Shown piece by piece: positions 43,332 through 54,751 of a DNA stretch of 64,000 nucleotides (position 1 is its first letter; each line of letters begins with the position of its first letter). Under the pieces are notes generated by a model. The model worked only from the letters and a program-made list of their open reading frames with translations, had not been told where the DNA came from and searched no databases. Position numbers and translations under genes: made by a program. The stretch is from Adenophora triphylla var. japonica (taxonomy: Eukaryota; Streptophyta; Magnoliopsida; Asterales; Campanulaceae), in the NCBI GenBank assembly GCA_022495995.1, contig JAFEMH010002567.1, positions 124,001 through 188,000 on the forward strand, written 5' to 3'.

Positions 43332-45058
43332 ATGGCAGATTTGACAGAAAACAGCAGTGGTTCGGGTAACCCAATGACTAGGGAAGAAGAGTTAGCCTTA
43401 GCCTTGGAGAACAGTCGTAAGGTCCATGAGGAACATCAAGCCATGCTTATCGACGCACTCCATCGTCATGGGGTTCAGATAGTGATTGAATCCAATGGTT
43501 CCTTGGTTATGGTAGAAGATGAGACTCCAGGAGCAGCAATTTTAGCTCCTCCATCCTATAACCAATGCCCTCCTCCATCCACATACGATCCCTTACCATG
43601 GACTACCTCTTTTCAGTCCTTTCCAACATCCTAAGCCATCAGGGCTCCAACACCCTCGCCTCCTCAGATAAGACCCAGCTTTGTTCCTTACCAACAAAGA
43701 GCAAATGCCAAGGCTTCCCCAGTAATCCAGTCTCTGCATTATCCCATGGGACTCACTCCCTCTCCTCAGTGTGAACCAAATCCTCTAATCCCAAAATTCC
43801 AGTACCAACCTGACCTTTCCAACTTCATCAACGTGTGTGAATTTTCCCCTCTCCCAGATAGTGACGGCGAAGAGTCAGTCGGAAATGAGAATAGGAATGG
43901 GTGGATTTACAGTGAGGATGACAGCTCGGTAGAAGGAATGAACCTGGAGCCAATGGAAGTGAAACCCGGAGGATCAGATAGGGTAGAAAATCACAGGCCT
44001 GGAAAGGAGGACTGTATAACCTCAAAGTGTGGCTGTTACCTTTGCAAGGGATCAGAAGAGAAAATGGATGCAAACTCAGACGAGGCAGGGTATGAATTCC
44101 ACATCTTAGAATTCAACACTCCTTATAAATACTTGGTTGGTGAATGGAAAAACTTGATCGAAGCTTTAGCTGAAAAAGGGAAGTGGGCTCCACCCGCCGA
44201 TTTAGAACACGTAAGCATCATCGAGGCTGAACCCCCATTGGGAAGAGTGGACTCCATTGCGGTGTTAAAAGTCACCCCTGAGACCTTGTCCGGGGAAGAA
44301 TGCATGGAAGCCCTAGAAAGGTTCTTAAAGTTTGAAGCGACCCCGGTCCCCTTCCTATCTTACGATGACAGTGATATCTTCTTGGTGATCCCTAAGTCAG
44401 GGGAAGAGTCCAGAATACCCCTTATATGGCACCAAGTATCCCGACCTTCTTTTGCCCTCATTGGTCATCAGAATCAAGACGAAAGTTCCAACAGAAGTTA
44501 CTGTAGTGAGACCGAGGAAGACACAGTTGAAATGGCGGAAGAAACGGTAGAAGAGTGGTTAGCCCAGAAGCCAAATAGCCCAGAAAACCCTCACATGAGT
44601 AAAGAATGGGAACCTGCCACAAGGTTCGACCCCACAGAAATCCTTATCGATGATGGAGTCTCCCACTTCATGAAGTGTTTGGCCAATGTCAAAGATGCCG
44701 TCAGAAGGTTGACCCCGAGGGAGAGAAGGGATATGTTTGACAGTGACGAGGAATGTGACTCTGCTTTGTTGAAAAAGTTGCTATGTCAAGGTGAGGAAGC
44801 CACTAGCAAACCCCCTAACCCTGGGAATGATAATTCCTATTGCATATTGACCTTGAAAAGCCTTAATGAGACTGTCAAGGCTTTGAGTGAGGAAGAAGAA
44901 ACTGAAATCAGTCAGTTGCTAAGCCAATAGGGAAGTCAGAATTCAGAAAAGGCTAGGAAGCCTGTAACCTGGGATCAGATTCGGGAAGCTGCCTATACCT
45001 CTGGTAGTGCTGTCAATCAAATTAATCAGCAGAGTTGCCATACGCCAGCAAAATTCCG
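43332..45058 (+). pseudogene. Element B gag-region ORF
   Basis: The ATG at 43332 starts MADLTENSSGSGNPMT and REEELALALENSRKVHEEHQ, then GVQIVIESNGSLVMVED. The frame has TAA at 43632-43634 and TAG at 44928-44930 and is otherwise open for over 530 codons. It is acidic, with one short Cys cluster (CITSKCGCYLCKG). No capsid (Retrotrans_gag) core or CCHC knuckle could be seen, unlike usual Tat gag. The N-terminal motif is shared with element C (RGITVVRHEDGSYEEI). The start was chosen because the same opening is found in element A. Confidence 0.65.
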
Positions 45059-45059
45059 C

Positions 45060-45862
45060 CTTTAAACCTGAAAGAGCTGAAGGAATCCTCCGGTAGGACT
45101 GATGACTCGGAAAAGTCTAATGTCTATGTGATGACTCGGTCTGGGCAGATGAGTGTGGAACAGCCTAAAGTTGACAAAAGAAATGCCATCTCCTAACCGA
45201 AGACAGACAAAAGACCTTATAAGCCAGAAGCATAAAAGCCAGACTTCGAGAAGGAGGACCCGGTGTTGACTCAGTTGAAGTGTACTCAAGCCAACATTTC
45301 CCTGTGGTCCCTATTAACCTCCTCATACCCTCACAAACTGAAGTTAGAAGAAAGTTTTGCCAAGACCGTGGTGCCCATAGATGTCACCCCAGATGAGGTC
45401 GTCCAGATGATTGGAAATATCCACTATGGAAATATCATCACCTTCACTGACCTGGACCTGCCAAAACATGGAGCCAGTCATAACAAACCCCTTTACATCA
45501 CAGTCCAATTGGATGAACGCCGATTGCCCAGGGTGTTAGTTGACGGAGGGTCTGCAATGAATGTCCTGCCAGCAAAAATGATGGATTTGAAGCCCATAGA
45601 TTTGAAACCTTCCAGTCAAACTATTATGGCCTACGATTCCACTACTCGATCAGTTTTGGGGATTGCTACTCTCAAATTGGGGTTTGGAAAAAAGGCCATG
45701 GATGTGGACTTCCAAGTGATCGACATCCCCATTTCGTTCAACGCCTTGCTGGGATGACCTTGGATTCACCAGATTAATGGGGTAGCCTCTACTTTGCACC
45801 AATGCATCAAGTTTTAGTCAAGTGATGGGACTATCACTACTATTTATGGAGACAGTGTCACC
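45060..45862 (+). pseudogene. Element B aspartic protease
   Basis: After a linker with stops (to about 45235), the frame reads LLTSSYPHKLKLEESFAKTV, ITFTDLDLPKHGASHNKPLY and ITVQLDERRLPRVLVDGGSA, which is the Tat-type protease. The active-site box is VDGGSAMNVLP in place of D(T/N)GSS. LGIATLKLGFGKKAMDVDFQ is the flap and later core. TGA at 45755-45757 and a TAG about 60 bases on break the frame before the G-patch. Confidence 0.85.
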
Positions 45863-47644
45863 GTGGAGGGAACCAGCACAGGAGGTATCCCGATACTGGA
45901 GATCAAACATGATGATGAAGGGTTTGCCTTAACCGGATTCTCTGTAGCTTCCTCTAAAGCTCAAGTGTGCTGCACAGACCTCACTGCTACTTCTGATAAA
46001 ATACCTCCTGCCATGCAAATGATGAGAAAGATGGGTTATCTTTCGGGGATTGGATTGGGTAAAAGACTTCAGGGTCGCAATGCCGTCATCGATGCAAAGG
46101 AACAGACCACCCGACATGGCTTGGGATACAAACCATATCCTCAGGATGACAGAAAGGCTAAGGGAACAGTTCAGGAAAAGCGAAATGAAGGGGTCCGTCT
46201 CCGTCCTTACAGTTTTTCTCTGGCCCAGTGCTTCGCAAAAGGTGAGACCCAATATGATAAAGGTAATAGTCAACTCTCCTTGAGGAAAATTCTTCTGGAA
46301 AACCTTGAGAAAGCTCGTGGAAAACCAGCAAATCCTATTTGGAGGATGTTTCTTGACTTGCCGAACATTCCTGGGGCTACCACTACTATTCAGAACAAGT
46401 ATGCCTTCAAAGGAAACCCAGACCGCTTCAAAGAGCCAGTACTTTTCCCATCAGGGGTAATGGATTTCTCCGCCTTTGAGCTAGCTCTTCCAAAGATCAG
46501 CCAAATAGGAGTTGCCAGTAATGAAGACAGTGAGTCGGGTTTGCAGAAGCTATTTGATGAAGAAGCACAGATTCCTGACTTGATCGACTTCAGCTCAGAT
46601 GACGAGATAGTTGCAGTAATTGGAGATGGTGGTGAAGAACCTTTTGATCCCCGCACTTTGATGACTAAGACAGAGATGCCTTTAAAGAATTGGGAGATAT
46701 TCTCCGGGCCGATAGCCAGCCGACATCAAATGATCACAGAGCTTGGATTGGTCCCCCGTCCCTCTCAGTCCAGTCATGTCAAACACCCTGTCGTCCGTAC
46801 CCTTGAGTCAGGAGTCTTCGAATTCCAGTCCTCTGAGTCATCTGAAGGCCTCAGGCCTGAAGATTATGAATATGTAGCCAATATCATCTTTCCTTTCGCT
46901 TTAAATGAAATGATAGATCTTTCTGAGTATCCCCTTATTGCCAACATAACAAATGATAAATTAACTAATAACTTAATAGTAGTTAATAATGAATCATTTG
47001 AACAAGATGCAAACACACTAAACGAACAATACATTAAAGAAATCTTTAAGCAGGTTACAGATAAAGAGGAAAACTGGACCCAAGCTGCTGAGGAGGTTTT
47101 GACAAGTGTTAACTTGGGTACTGTCGAGGAACCTAAAGAGACACAGATTGGGAACTTCTTCCAGGGGGCTGAACAGAACAGACTGGTCAATCTGCTCAGA
47201 GAATACATGGATGTGTTTGCATGGTCATATAAGGATATGCCGAGGCTAGATAGCTCGATTGTGGTGCACAGAATCCCTCTGGCACCAGATACCAAGCCAG
47301 TAAAGCAGAAACTAAGAAAGATTAAGCCAGAGTGGTCTCTACAGGTCAAAGAAGAGATTGAGAAGCTATTGCGGGTAGGATTCATTAGGGTCATTGAATA
47401 TCCGACATGGTTATCAAACATCGTGACTGTGACTAAGGCCAATGGGAAAGTGCATTGCTGTGTAGATTTCCGGGATCTGAACAAGGCCAGTCCCAAGGAC
47501 GACTATCCTTTGCCGAACATAGACATCCTGGTGGATGCCACCGCCAACTACGAAGTCAAATCCTTTGTTGATGGCTTTGCTGGCTACAATCAGATCAATA
47601 TGGCCGAGGAGGACCAAGAAAAGACAGCCTTCACCACACCATAG
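45863..47644 (+). pseudogene. Element B G-patch and reverse transcriptase N-terminal half
   Basis: G-patch: MMRKMGYLSGIGLGKRLQGR and RHGLGYKPYPQ at 46014-46140, a short RNA-binding motif known between protease and RT in Tat elements. RT: MDVFAWSYKDMP, HRIPLAPDTKPVKQKLRK, IEKLLRVGFIRVIEYPTWLS, NIVTVTKANGKVHCCVDFRD, LNKASPKDDYPLPNIDILVD and SFVDGFAGYNQINMAEED. The TAG at 47642-47644 stands in a Trp position of the conserved TP.GTY block. Confidence 0.93.
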
Positions 47645-48265
47645 GGAACGTACTGCTATACGGTGATGCCTTTTGGGCTTAAAAACTTCGGGGCTACTTA
47701 TCAAAGGGCAGCGACAGTACTTTTTCATGACATGATCCACAAAGAAATTGAGGTCTATGTCGATGACATGATAATCCATTCCAAAGGTGTGGATGGACAA
47801 CACTTTGTCGACCTGCGAAAGTTCTTTGAAAGGTTGAGACAACATTCCATGAGACTGAACCCTGCTAAATGCACCTTCGGAGTGACAAGGGGAAAAGTGC
47901 TTGGGTATATGGTCACAGAACGAGGTATTGAAGTTGATCCCAGAAAGATCAAGGCCATTATGGACATGAGGTCACCTCGAACTCAGACAGAGGTCAAAAG
48001 CTTTATGGGCAAATTACAGTACATCAGCCATTTTGTCAACCAGCAGACTACCATGTGCGAGCCCATCTTCAAGCTTATGAAGAAGAATGCAGACACAGAA
48101 TGGACTGAGGAATGCCAGGATGCCTTTGACCAAATCAAGGCGTACCTAGTGCATCCCCCAGTGCTATGCTCCCACATGGACAGAAACCTCTTCTGCTCTA
48201 TCTCACTGTCACTGATACGGCAGTTGGGGCTATGTTGGCTCAGGAAAAGAAGGACTCTCGGGTAG
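47645..48265 (+). pseudogene. Element B reverse transcriptase, second half
   Basis: Same frame as the previous piece: VMPFGLKNFGATYQRA, then the catalytic box YVDDMIIHSK, HSMRLNPAKCTFGV, LGYMVTERGIEVDPRKIKAI and KSFMGKLQYISHFV, then the thumb. The reading shifts near 48168, entering RNase H in another frame. Confidence 0.93.
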
Positions 48266-48622
48266 AAAATGCCATTTACTTTGTCAGTCGAAAGCTGCAA
48301 GGAAGTGAGCTCAATTACTCAGCGTGTGAAAAGACTTTTGCAGGATTGGTCTGGGTAGTCAGTAAGCTGAAGCATTACTTGCAAGCCCACTCTGTGAACT
48401 TGGTCTCAAAAATGGACCCCGTCAAATACATCTTCGACAAGCCTTCCCTCTCGATGCGTCTAGCAAAGTGGTCATTCTTCCTAGATGAGTATGACATCAA
48501 CTATGTGATGAGAAAGGCAATCAAGGGTCAAGCACTGACAGACCATCTGGCAAACTTCCCTAGCAATGAGGACCGAGGGCCTGAACCCCAATTCCCAGAT
48601 GAAGGAATCTTCGTAGTTGAGC
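48166..48622 (+). pseudogene. Element B first RNase H
   Basis: PLLLYLTVTDTAVGAMLAQE, IYFVSRKLQGSELNYSACEK and VVSKLKHYLQAHSVNLVS, the usual gypsy RNase H that follows RT, then SMRLAKWSFFLDEYDINYVM and GQALTDHLA. It looks intact within this frame. Confidence 0.92.
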
Positions 48623-49265
48623 TTGAGAACCGATGGAAGCTTTTCTTTGACGGAGCTGCTAACAAGAAGGGAAATGGCGTAGGAATGCTACTGGTCGATC
48701 TGAAAGATGAGCACACGCCAATAGCCATCAAGTTGAATTTCCCTGCCACGAACAATGCCGCATAATATGAAGCTTGCATTGCTGGTTTAGAGGCTGACTT
48801 AAAAAGGAATGTCAAGGAACTCGAGGTCTATAGGGACTCAGCCCTGATCATTAACCAGGTCTCCAACAAGTGGAAGACTGTGGATCCTAACCTTCAAAGG
48901 TATCATGCCTACATGGAAGAGTTGACTGAGCAGTTCAGAGAAGTGACTTTCCATTACCTGCCGAGAGACAAGAATAGATTTACAAATGCCTTAGCTACTC
49001 TAGCCTCATTGCTAGAGATCCCTGAGGGAAAAGGCAATAAAACCATTCAGAGTGGGTAGAAGAGAAGCCCCAGCTTTCTGCTGTGAAATAGACTTGGGAC
49101 CCGAACCTATCATGGAACCCTGGTACAGTCAGATTTACCAGTTCCTTAAAAAATGGGGAGTCAGCTTTCAGAGATGAAGAAGGTAGACCAAGGGAAGGCA
49201 TCAAAGCCAAGAGCCTGCAAGCCTTGAAATGGCTGGCCTCTCACTATGTCATCCTAGGGGGCGAC
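48623..49265 (+). pseudogene. Element B second (archaeal-type) RNase H and linker
   Basis: WKLFFDGAANKKGNGVGMLL is the start of a second RNase H with its catalytic Asp. NFPATNNAA then TAA (48763-48765) in place of the catalytic Glu before YEACIAGLEADL. YRDSALIINQVSNKW holds the next Asp. HYLPRDKNRFTNALATLASL closes the domain. A second RNase H is the mark of Tat/Ogre elements. After about 49050 frames shift and the linker ALKWLASHYVI(LGGD) meets the insertion site of element C at 49265. Confidence 0.92.
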
Positions 49266-50648
49266 TGTAAGTACGCCAATCCAATTCGCAACCTTTTCGA
49301 TGCATTTTAATATAATAAAACTGCATTAAGGGGCATTTTGGTAAATTCCCGACCTATCCCGAGACTTCCGGAAACGTTCCATGAGTTTCCCGTGAAGGAA
49401 GTACCTTTTGGTACATCATTCATGCCAAAGGATCCCTTGGGAATAAAACCTGTTGGACCTTTTGGGTATTTTCCCGGAATGTTCCAGAAACTGGTTTTTG
49501 GCACCAAAAGCGGTTGAGCCACCTTGTGTCACGCGACAGCTTGAAGCATGGAAAGTGGACGCGTAAGGTCGTGCGACATACTAAGGCAGCCAACTGCAGC
49601 CTATAAATAAGACCCTCCCCCTCATTGAAATGGATCCCAATTTCTAGCCTACTATTACTCTGCCAAAATAGCAGTGTAACGAGCGTCCCAAGCACAAAAC
49701 CTCTCTCTCTCCTACCTTCCAACCCACTAATCCCTCTCATCCAAACCCAATTCTCTACCTACACCAATTGGAACCCTTGGATCAGAGCTGTGAGATCTAC
49801 AACGAAGAATTGAAGGATTCTATATCTGACTAGATATAGAATTCGTGGAATCAACAAGGGTAACAATTCCCTAACCCTCTCTCTCTCTCTCATTTAATTC
49901 CTTGCAATTTTATAGTTCTATTTTGTTTGGATTCGGAATCGATCCTAGCTATCTCGAATTCATCGAATCCCAATCGCAATCTCTCTGTTTAACTTGCATA
50001 GATTGTGTAATTGAGCTCATATTGATTGATTTGGTTGAATTTGGTGTTTGAGCCCCCAAGGGGGTGTGGATCTACCCATATCCACACTCCCTGGGTCGAT
50101 TTGATGTTGTTTATGTTTTTCGTTCATAATTCAGCTTGTTAATTAGATCTGTATAGCTTCTGTTAATTTCTGAGTTCATATTGTGAGGTTTCTGCAGAAG
50201 GCTCATATGTGTCACGCGACACCTTCGTCCCCAAGTGATCATGTGTCACGCGACACATGTGGTCACTGGTACGATGTGTCATGCGACACACATGACCCAT
50301 CTATAGTGACTCTTTTCCTTTGTAATCTATTCTAGTTTGTTTGTATCAGGGATGTGGCCTCCCTAAATAATGGGCTCACAATATGTAATTTCTCGTTTCA
50401 TAATTAATAAGATGCACTTTATCACATTTCGTTTATTATCGATATTTGCACACACTTTGGATTTACTTGGATGTGTTTGATTGAAAGACTCGTCTATGGA
50501 CGAGGCGTGTTGGGTGAACTCTCGGTTCTTCCCAACACGTAACCTGACCCCCGAACTCATGTTTTCTCTCTAAAACAAAGGTTTTCAATGTTTCCTCTTA
50601 AAACGGCGTGGCGACTCCTTTTCTTTTTTTCGGGCGAGCGCGCATTCA
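49266..50648 (+). repeat. Element C 5' LTR
   Basis: TGTAAGTACGCC to GCGCGCATTCA. TATA box CCTATAAATAAG at 49600-49611, with GTCACGCGAC (49528-49537) and GTCGTGCGAC (49568-49577) upstream. Three further GTGTCACGCGACAC-type words lie downstream at about 50210-50295, and a long pyrimidine run lies at 49875-49895. Confidence 0.96.
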
Positions 50649-50649
50649 G

Positions 50650-50667
50650 TGGCGACTCTGCTGGGGA
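50650..50667 (+). promoter_or_regulatory. Element C primer binding site (tRNA-Arg type)
   Basis: TGGCGACTCTGCTGGGGA, one base after the LTR. Confidence 0.88.
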
Positions 50668-51993
50668 ATTCACTTGGAAACCTGTTTTTCAAGTGTTAAG
50701 TGGGTCAAGCTTTCGTTTAGTCAAAAAAACATCCAATGCATCCCTGTTGTGTACATTATTCGATAATCATTTGTGATGCCTACATTTTGTTGATTATGGA
50801 ACTTGTGAGCCCTTTGTGCTTGTGGTCATTTGTTGTGCATTGGTATCTCTGTGTTGCTCTTGATATGGTAAAGCAGGGGCTGATTTGATGATTTGAGGAG
50901 CTGCTGGTTCAGTGACCACCCAAGTCGTGCGACACCTTTGTCTCTGGTTGTCCTGTGTCACGCGACAAAAGGTGGCCACTGAACAGATCATCAGAAGACT
51001 GGTTTGAGGGCAGTCCCTTGGACCAAAGCGTGACTCATTTGGTTATTGTTCCCTGTTTACCTTGTGTGAGGGTGTGTGTTTTCTTCTTAAAAAAAAAAAC
51101 AAATAAAAAATAAAAAAAAAATCTTGTTTTTTGCAAATAAACGAATTAGTCATCCGCACACTACATCACTTAGATTTAGAACCCTCGGGTGCGATTGACG
51201 GCATCGCGGACGACCATAAAATTCGCCTACGCCTGAGCGCCTGAAATCAAACCTAAACCCCTAGTGCGTTATAGGTGGCACCACACTAAACCTTACTCAC
51301 GGTTGGTTTTTGATACGATGTTTTCATTACAACAAAAATGAATTGTTTTTGAAAAATATCATAGATTCTTATACCTTCTCCCAAAACCTCATACCTTGTG
51401 GGCATGTTGCCAAATGCAACATGATTTCACGTGGGAACATGTCACTCTCGTGGCGTGTTCTAAACGAGAGATCATGCCGCATTTCCAACATGTACCGACG
51501 AGAGGTCATGCCGGATTTTTCTTCGAAATTCTTCGAAAAGACCCGTTATGCTGCCCAAATTTCCTTAGAAATTTGGACGAACCTCTTCGTTCCATAAAGA
51601 TGTTAGGGTTTGGTTAGGTATCATTACCTATTATATGTTTCAAAACAAGACATTTGATGTAATTCGAACGCCGCGTCACTAGGTTTCCCCGAAGCATGGT
51701 TAGCATGAATAAAGGCTTATCCTTTCCCAACTGTATTTAGGATTTAAAATACTGATTTATACTTGAACATAAATGATTTTGTGTTTGTGCGAGTCTGTCC
51801 CATTTTCCTTCCCTCTCCCGTTCCTTAAACTATCCCTTCGATACCTTATAACCAATCCTTCTGAAGCAAGGGGAAGAGACAAGTTTGAGGGGGGGGGGCG
51901 TGCTCTGTTACAAGAAGGGCGATTAACCAGTACGTATTTCCAAATATTTGCAAGGTTTTCCTCCAAAGTTCCGGTTCATTCTACTGCTCAAAG
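50668..51993. other. Element C leader
   Basis: Untranslated leader of about 1.3 kb. Contains GTCGTGCGAC and GTCACGCGAC words at 50925-50970, an A-rich run at 51090-51122 and a G run at 51890-51897. No conserved coding frame. Confidence 0.55.
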
Positions 51994-52602
51994 ATGTCTG
52001 GTGCAAAAGATGTGTCACCCGCTCAGTTTGGAATTCCCTTCGCTTCGAGTCAGTGGGATATGGATGATTTGTCAATAACAGAATTGCGAGCTGCCCTTGA
52101 AGCTGCCATGATTCGGGAATGCAAAGCCCAATTGCTTGCCCAGGTTGCCAAAGCTCGAGAGGAAGAGACTCATTCCAGATTTGTTGAAGCAATGCGCCTC
52201 CGGGGAATTACAGTAGTTCGTCACGAAGATGGATCATATGAGGAGATTATCAAGACCAGTAGTATTGATTGCGGGGATAGAAATGCAATGAAAGAGATGA
52301 ATGGAGACAGGCAGGGTGAAATTCTTTTTCCAACATCCCAGATGGCTCAAACTCAGATCGAGCATAAACAATCAAACCCTGAGAATTTCAATGTCCATAA
52401 GCAACCCGATTTGAAAAGCCAGTACCAACCAGATTCCCAGGTGGTGTACCATTTCTTCAATCAGAACGGTTCACTGAAACTCCACCCCGACCAAGCTCTC
52501 CCACAAGAATGTTTCCCACAATCACCAATGAGTGCGTACGGGTTCAACTTGTCACCCTCTCATGAGCAGCCTTCAGGGTCAACTCCGCACGTGGATCGTT
52601 AA
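51994..52602 (+). CDS. Element C gag, N-terminal part
   Basis: The ATG at 51994 gives 202 codons: MSGAKDVSPAQFG, a helical stretch ELRAALEAAMIRECKAQLLA, then MRLRGITVVRHEDGSYEEI, which parallels the GVQIVIESNGSLVMV part of B's gag ORF. The rest is Gln/Pro/Ser-rich, low-complexity sequence ending at 52602. No capsid fold was seen. Probably the amino end of a gag whose middle has been lost. Confidence 0.6.
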   Translation: MSGAKDVSPAQFGIPFASSQWDMDDLSITELRAALEAAMIRECKAQLLAQVAKAREEETHSRFVEAMRLRGITVVRHEDGSYEEIIKTSSIDCGDRNAMKEMNGDRQGEILFPTSQMAQTQIEHKQSNPENFNVHKQPDLKSQYQPDSQVVYHFFNQNGSLKLHPDQALPQECFPQSPMSAYGFNLSPSHEQPSGSTPHVDR

Positions 52603-52682
52603 TCGGATGTCTTTCATGCCAACTGAACCCTACCCCGCAAGAGACAACAATATCTGAGCCTCCTTCTGAGAAGGTCCAGAAA

Positions 52683-53314
52683 AGAAGAAAGAGAGCTTAT
52701 TGGGGAAAAGTGGGAATGCCCATGAACCAGTTTCTTAAATTGCTGACAAGCGGAGGATTGGTGTACCCGTTGGTGAATTATACTCCTCTCCGTCATGATG
52801 AAAGTCTGGACCCAAGCAAGTATTGCGATTATCACCAATACTCAGGACATGTTACCCATGGGTGCTTACAATTGAGGGTAATCATCCAAGAGCTCATTGA
52901 TGAAGGGAAGATTGAATTGGGTTCTCCTGATAATGGCAATGTCCGAGATCTCCGCCCGTATCCCCTCGCAAGAAACGAGAATACGATGATCTAGGGATGT
53001 CGACCGAAGAAGCTTTCAACGGATTAAGGCGTAAAGGAATGATAAAGCCACCGGAGAATTATCAACCCAAGAAACCTCGCTTAATTTGGATCGTAGCAAG
53101 TATTGCTATTACCATCGCATCCCGGGCATGTCACGAACGACTGCGTCTCTTTACAGCGGCTCATCCAACGGCTTATTAATAACGGCAGAATTGAGAAAGC
53201 TCACCCCAATGTGATTACCGGCCCTCCTCGCAATATCAACGGAGGTCGAAGATATCTTCCCCGAGAAATCGCCGCCGGCATCGTAGGTTCTAAAGTGTCT
53301 TTTATGCGGTCGTG
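52683..53314 (+). pseudogene. Element C gag, C-terminal part with two CxxHx4Hx4C repeats
   Basis: 52710-52994 reads MGMPMNQFLKLLTSGG and the knuckle KYCDYHQYSGHVTHGC then LIDEGKIEL. After a stop and a frameshift (about 53080-53105) a second unit reads KYCYYHRIPGHVTNDC then LINNGRIEK to 53314. The CxxHx4Hx4C pattern with a following QxLIxxG helix is the usual end of Tat gag, where it is commonly found as KYC.YH..GH.T..C. Two units in a row suggest an old duplication. Confidence 0.8.
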
Positions 53315-54686
53315 AGTCTGTCAAGTCCATGATATGAATCTTTTATTATATTAATGAAAGTCTTTATTTCTATTCTTGCTAGACTCGAGATATCACTTGT
53401 TCACTTACATTCTGCTTAAATTGAAATGGTCTTATTTTACATGATCATTTGTGCTGCTCACCGATTAACGCTTTGAAATGACTAATGTTTAAATTGATCG
53501 GAGCGAGAAAATCGACTGATATCCCCATTTTGCGTCCCATATGCTCACACATCTTTCATAATCTCGTTGCTCGGTGATTTTGCACGGATCTTTCTCAGAG
53601 TAAGCTTAAGCAAGCAAACAAAGACTCAATCTCGTTCGGACCATCCGGTAGGGGCTGCGGTTGAAACCTTTCACCCTTAGGAAAACCATTACCTCACCCT
53701 CACTAAATAATATCCCTTCATTTCAAGATCGGCATATTTGAAACCCATGTAGCCATCTCCAGAAGAAGAGGGACTATCCTTGAGGCTCCCGCGATGCAAA
53801 AGAAGATCGACCGTCTCCAAGCTCAAGAACGACGGAAAGCAATGATCCATCCTGGGGACTAGCTGAAATTCTCCTCTCAAAAGAAAAAAAAAAAAAAAAA
53901 AAAAAAGAAAAAAAGAGAGACAAAAATAAAAAAAAGAGAATATAAAAAAAAAAGAAAGAGAGCCTAGTCCCCAGCGATTCTCTCGAAAGCAAAAAGTCAA
54001 AGGATCCGGTCGTTACGCAAGAGGAGTCTCAGAGCGAACAAAGAGACAGCACGGATGTCCCCTCACCATTACCTCTAACCGATCCCAAGCCGTCCTCTCG
54101 ATTTTAGAGGACAATCACATTCCCATTACCCTTACCTTTACCCTTGCCAAAGCCAAGATTGACCTCTCATCCTTAGAGGCAGCAAAGATGCAATCATGTA
54201 TTCCCTCACCATAGAAATCCCAAACACATACCCAAGAGCCAACCTCTCATTTTTTAGAGGTTCTGTGAGCAAAAAGCCTAGCCGACCTCTCATTTTAAGA
54301 GGTCATGATATCCCAAATCACCTAAAGACCGATCGAAACCCTGAAACCCAGTCGCAGTTCCTACCGGATAGCAGCTTCATTCCAATATCGTCGAGATCTA
54401 AAACATACTATTGCTTAAAGTGGAGCCAAGTCCATCCCGGCTCAAAGGACCGTCAAGCGAAGATTGTGCAAATTCCATCAGTCCATTCAATGTTGCATGT
54501 GAGCATATTTCATTTCTCCTCCGCAAACACTTGCCGTGGACGTCCCACTGAGGCTTCACATCTGTGTCTCCCATCGACACTCCAAGAGGACATGTTCTTT
54601 CGATTTGTTCTTTCGATTCTCAAAATTCTCGAAGGTCCTCACATCCCCGAACTTCATCGTTCATTCTTTTCATTCGGGATAAGCCC
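53315..54686. other. Element C region after gag, with four hairpins
   Basis: No gene. 53880-53965 is a long A-rich run. Four short hairpins follow: 54092-54112 (GTCCTCT/AGAGGAC), 54161-54180 (CCTCT/AGAGG), 54241-54262 (AACCTCT/AGAGGTT) and 54284-54304 (GACCTCT/AGAGGTC). The outer pairs differ between copies but stay matched. The loops are CATTTT-like. Confidence 0.7.
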
Positions 54687-54751
54687 GAACTACGACGACT
54701 TGAGCTCCTCCTATGGAGGGGAACGTAGGCAGCCATAATTTGGTTCAGTCG
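54687..54751 (+). ncRNA. Junction-pseudoknot RNA motif, C proximal copy
   Basis: GAACTACGA, P1 CGACT/AGTCG, TGA, P2 CTCCTCC-TAT-GGAGGGG, AACGTAGG, P3 CCA-TAATT-TGG, GGTTC. All helices are fully paired (one wobble in P2), and CTACG/CGTAG is available for the pseudoknot. Confidence 0.75.

Noticed and set aside
49420..49740. 106-residue minus-strand ORF found twice (also 59652-59972)
   Set aside because: Both copies lie inside the LTRs of element C; duplication follows from the LTR pair, not from a gene.
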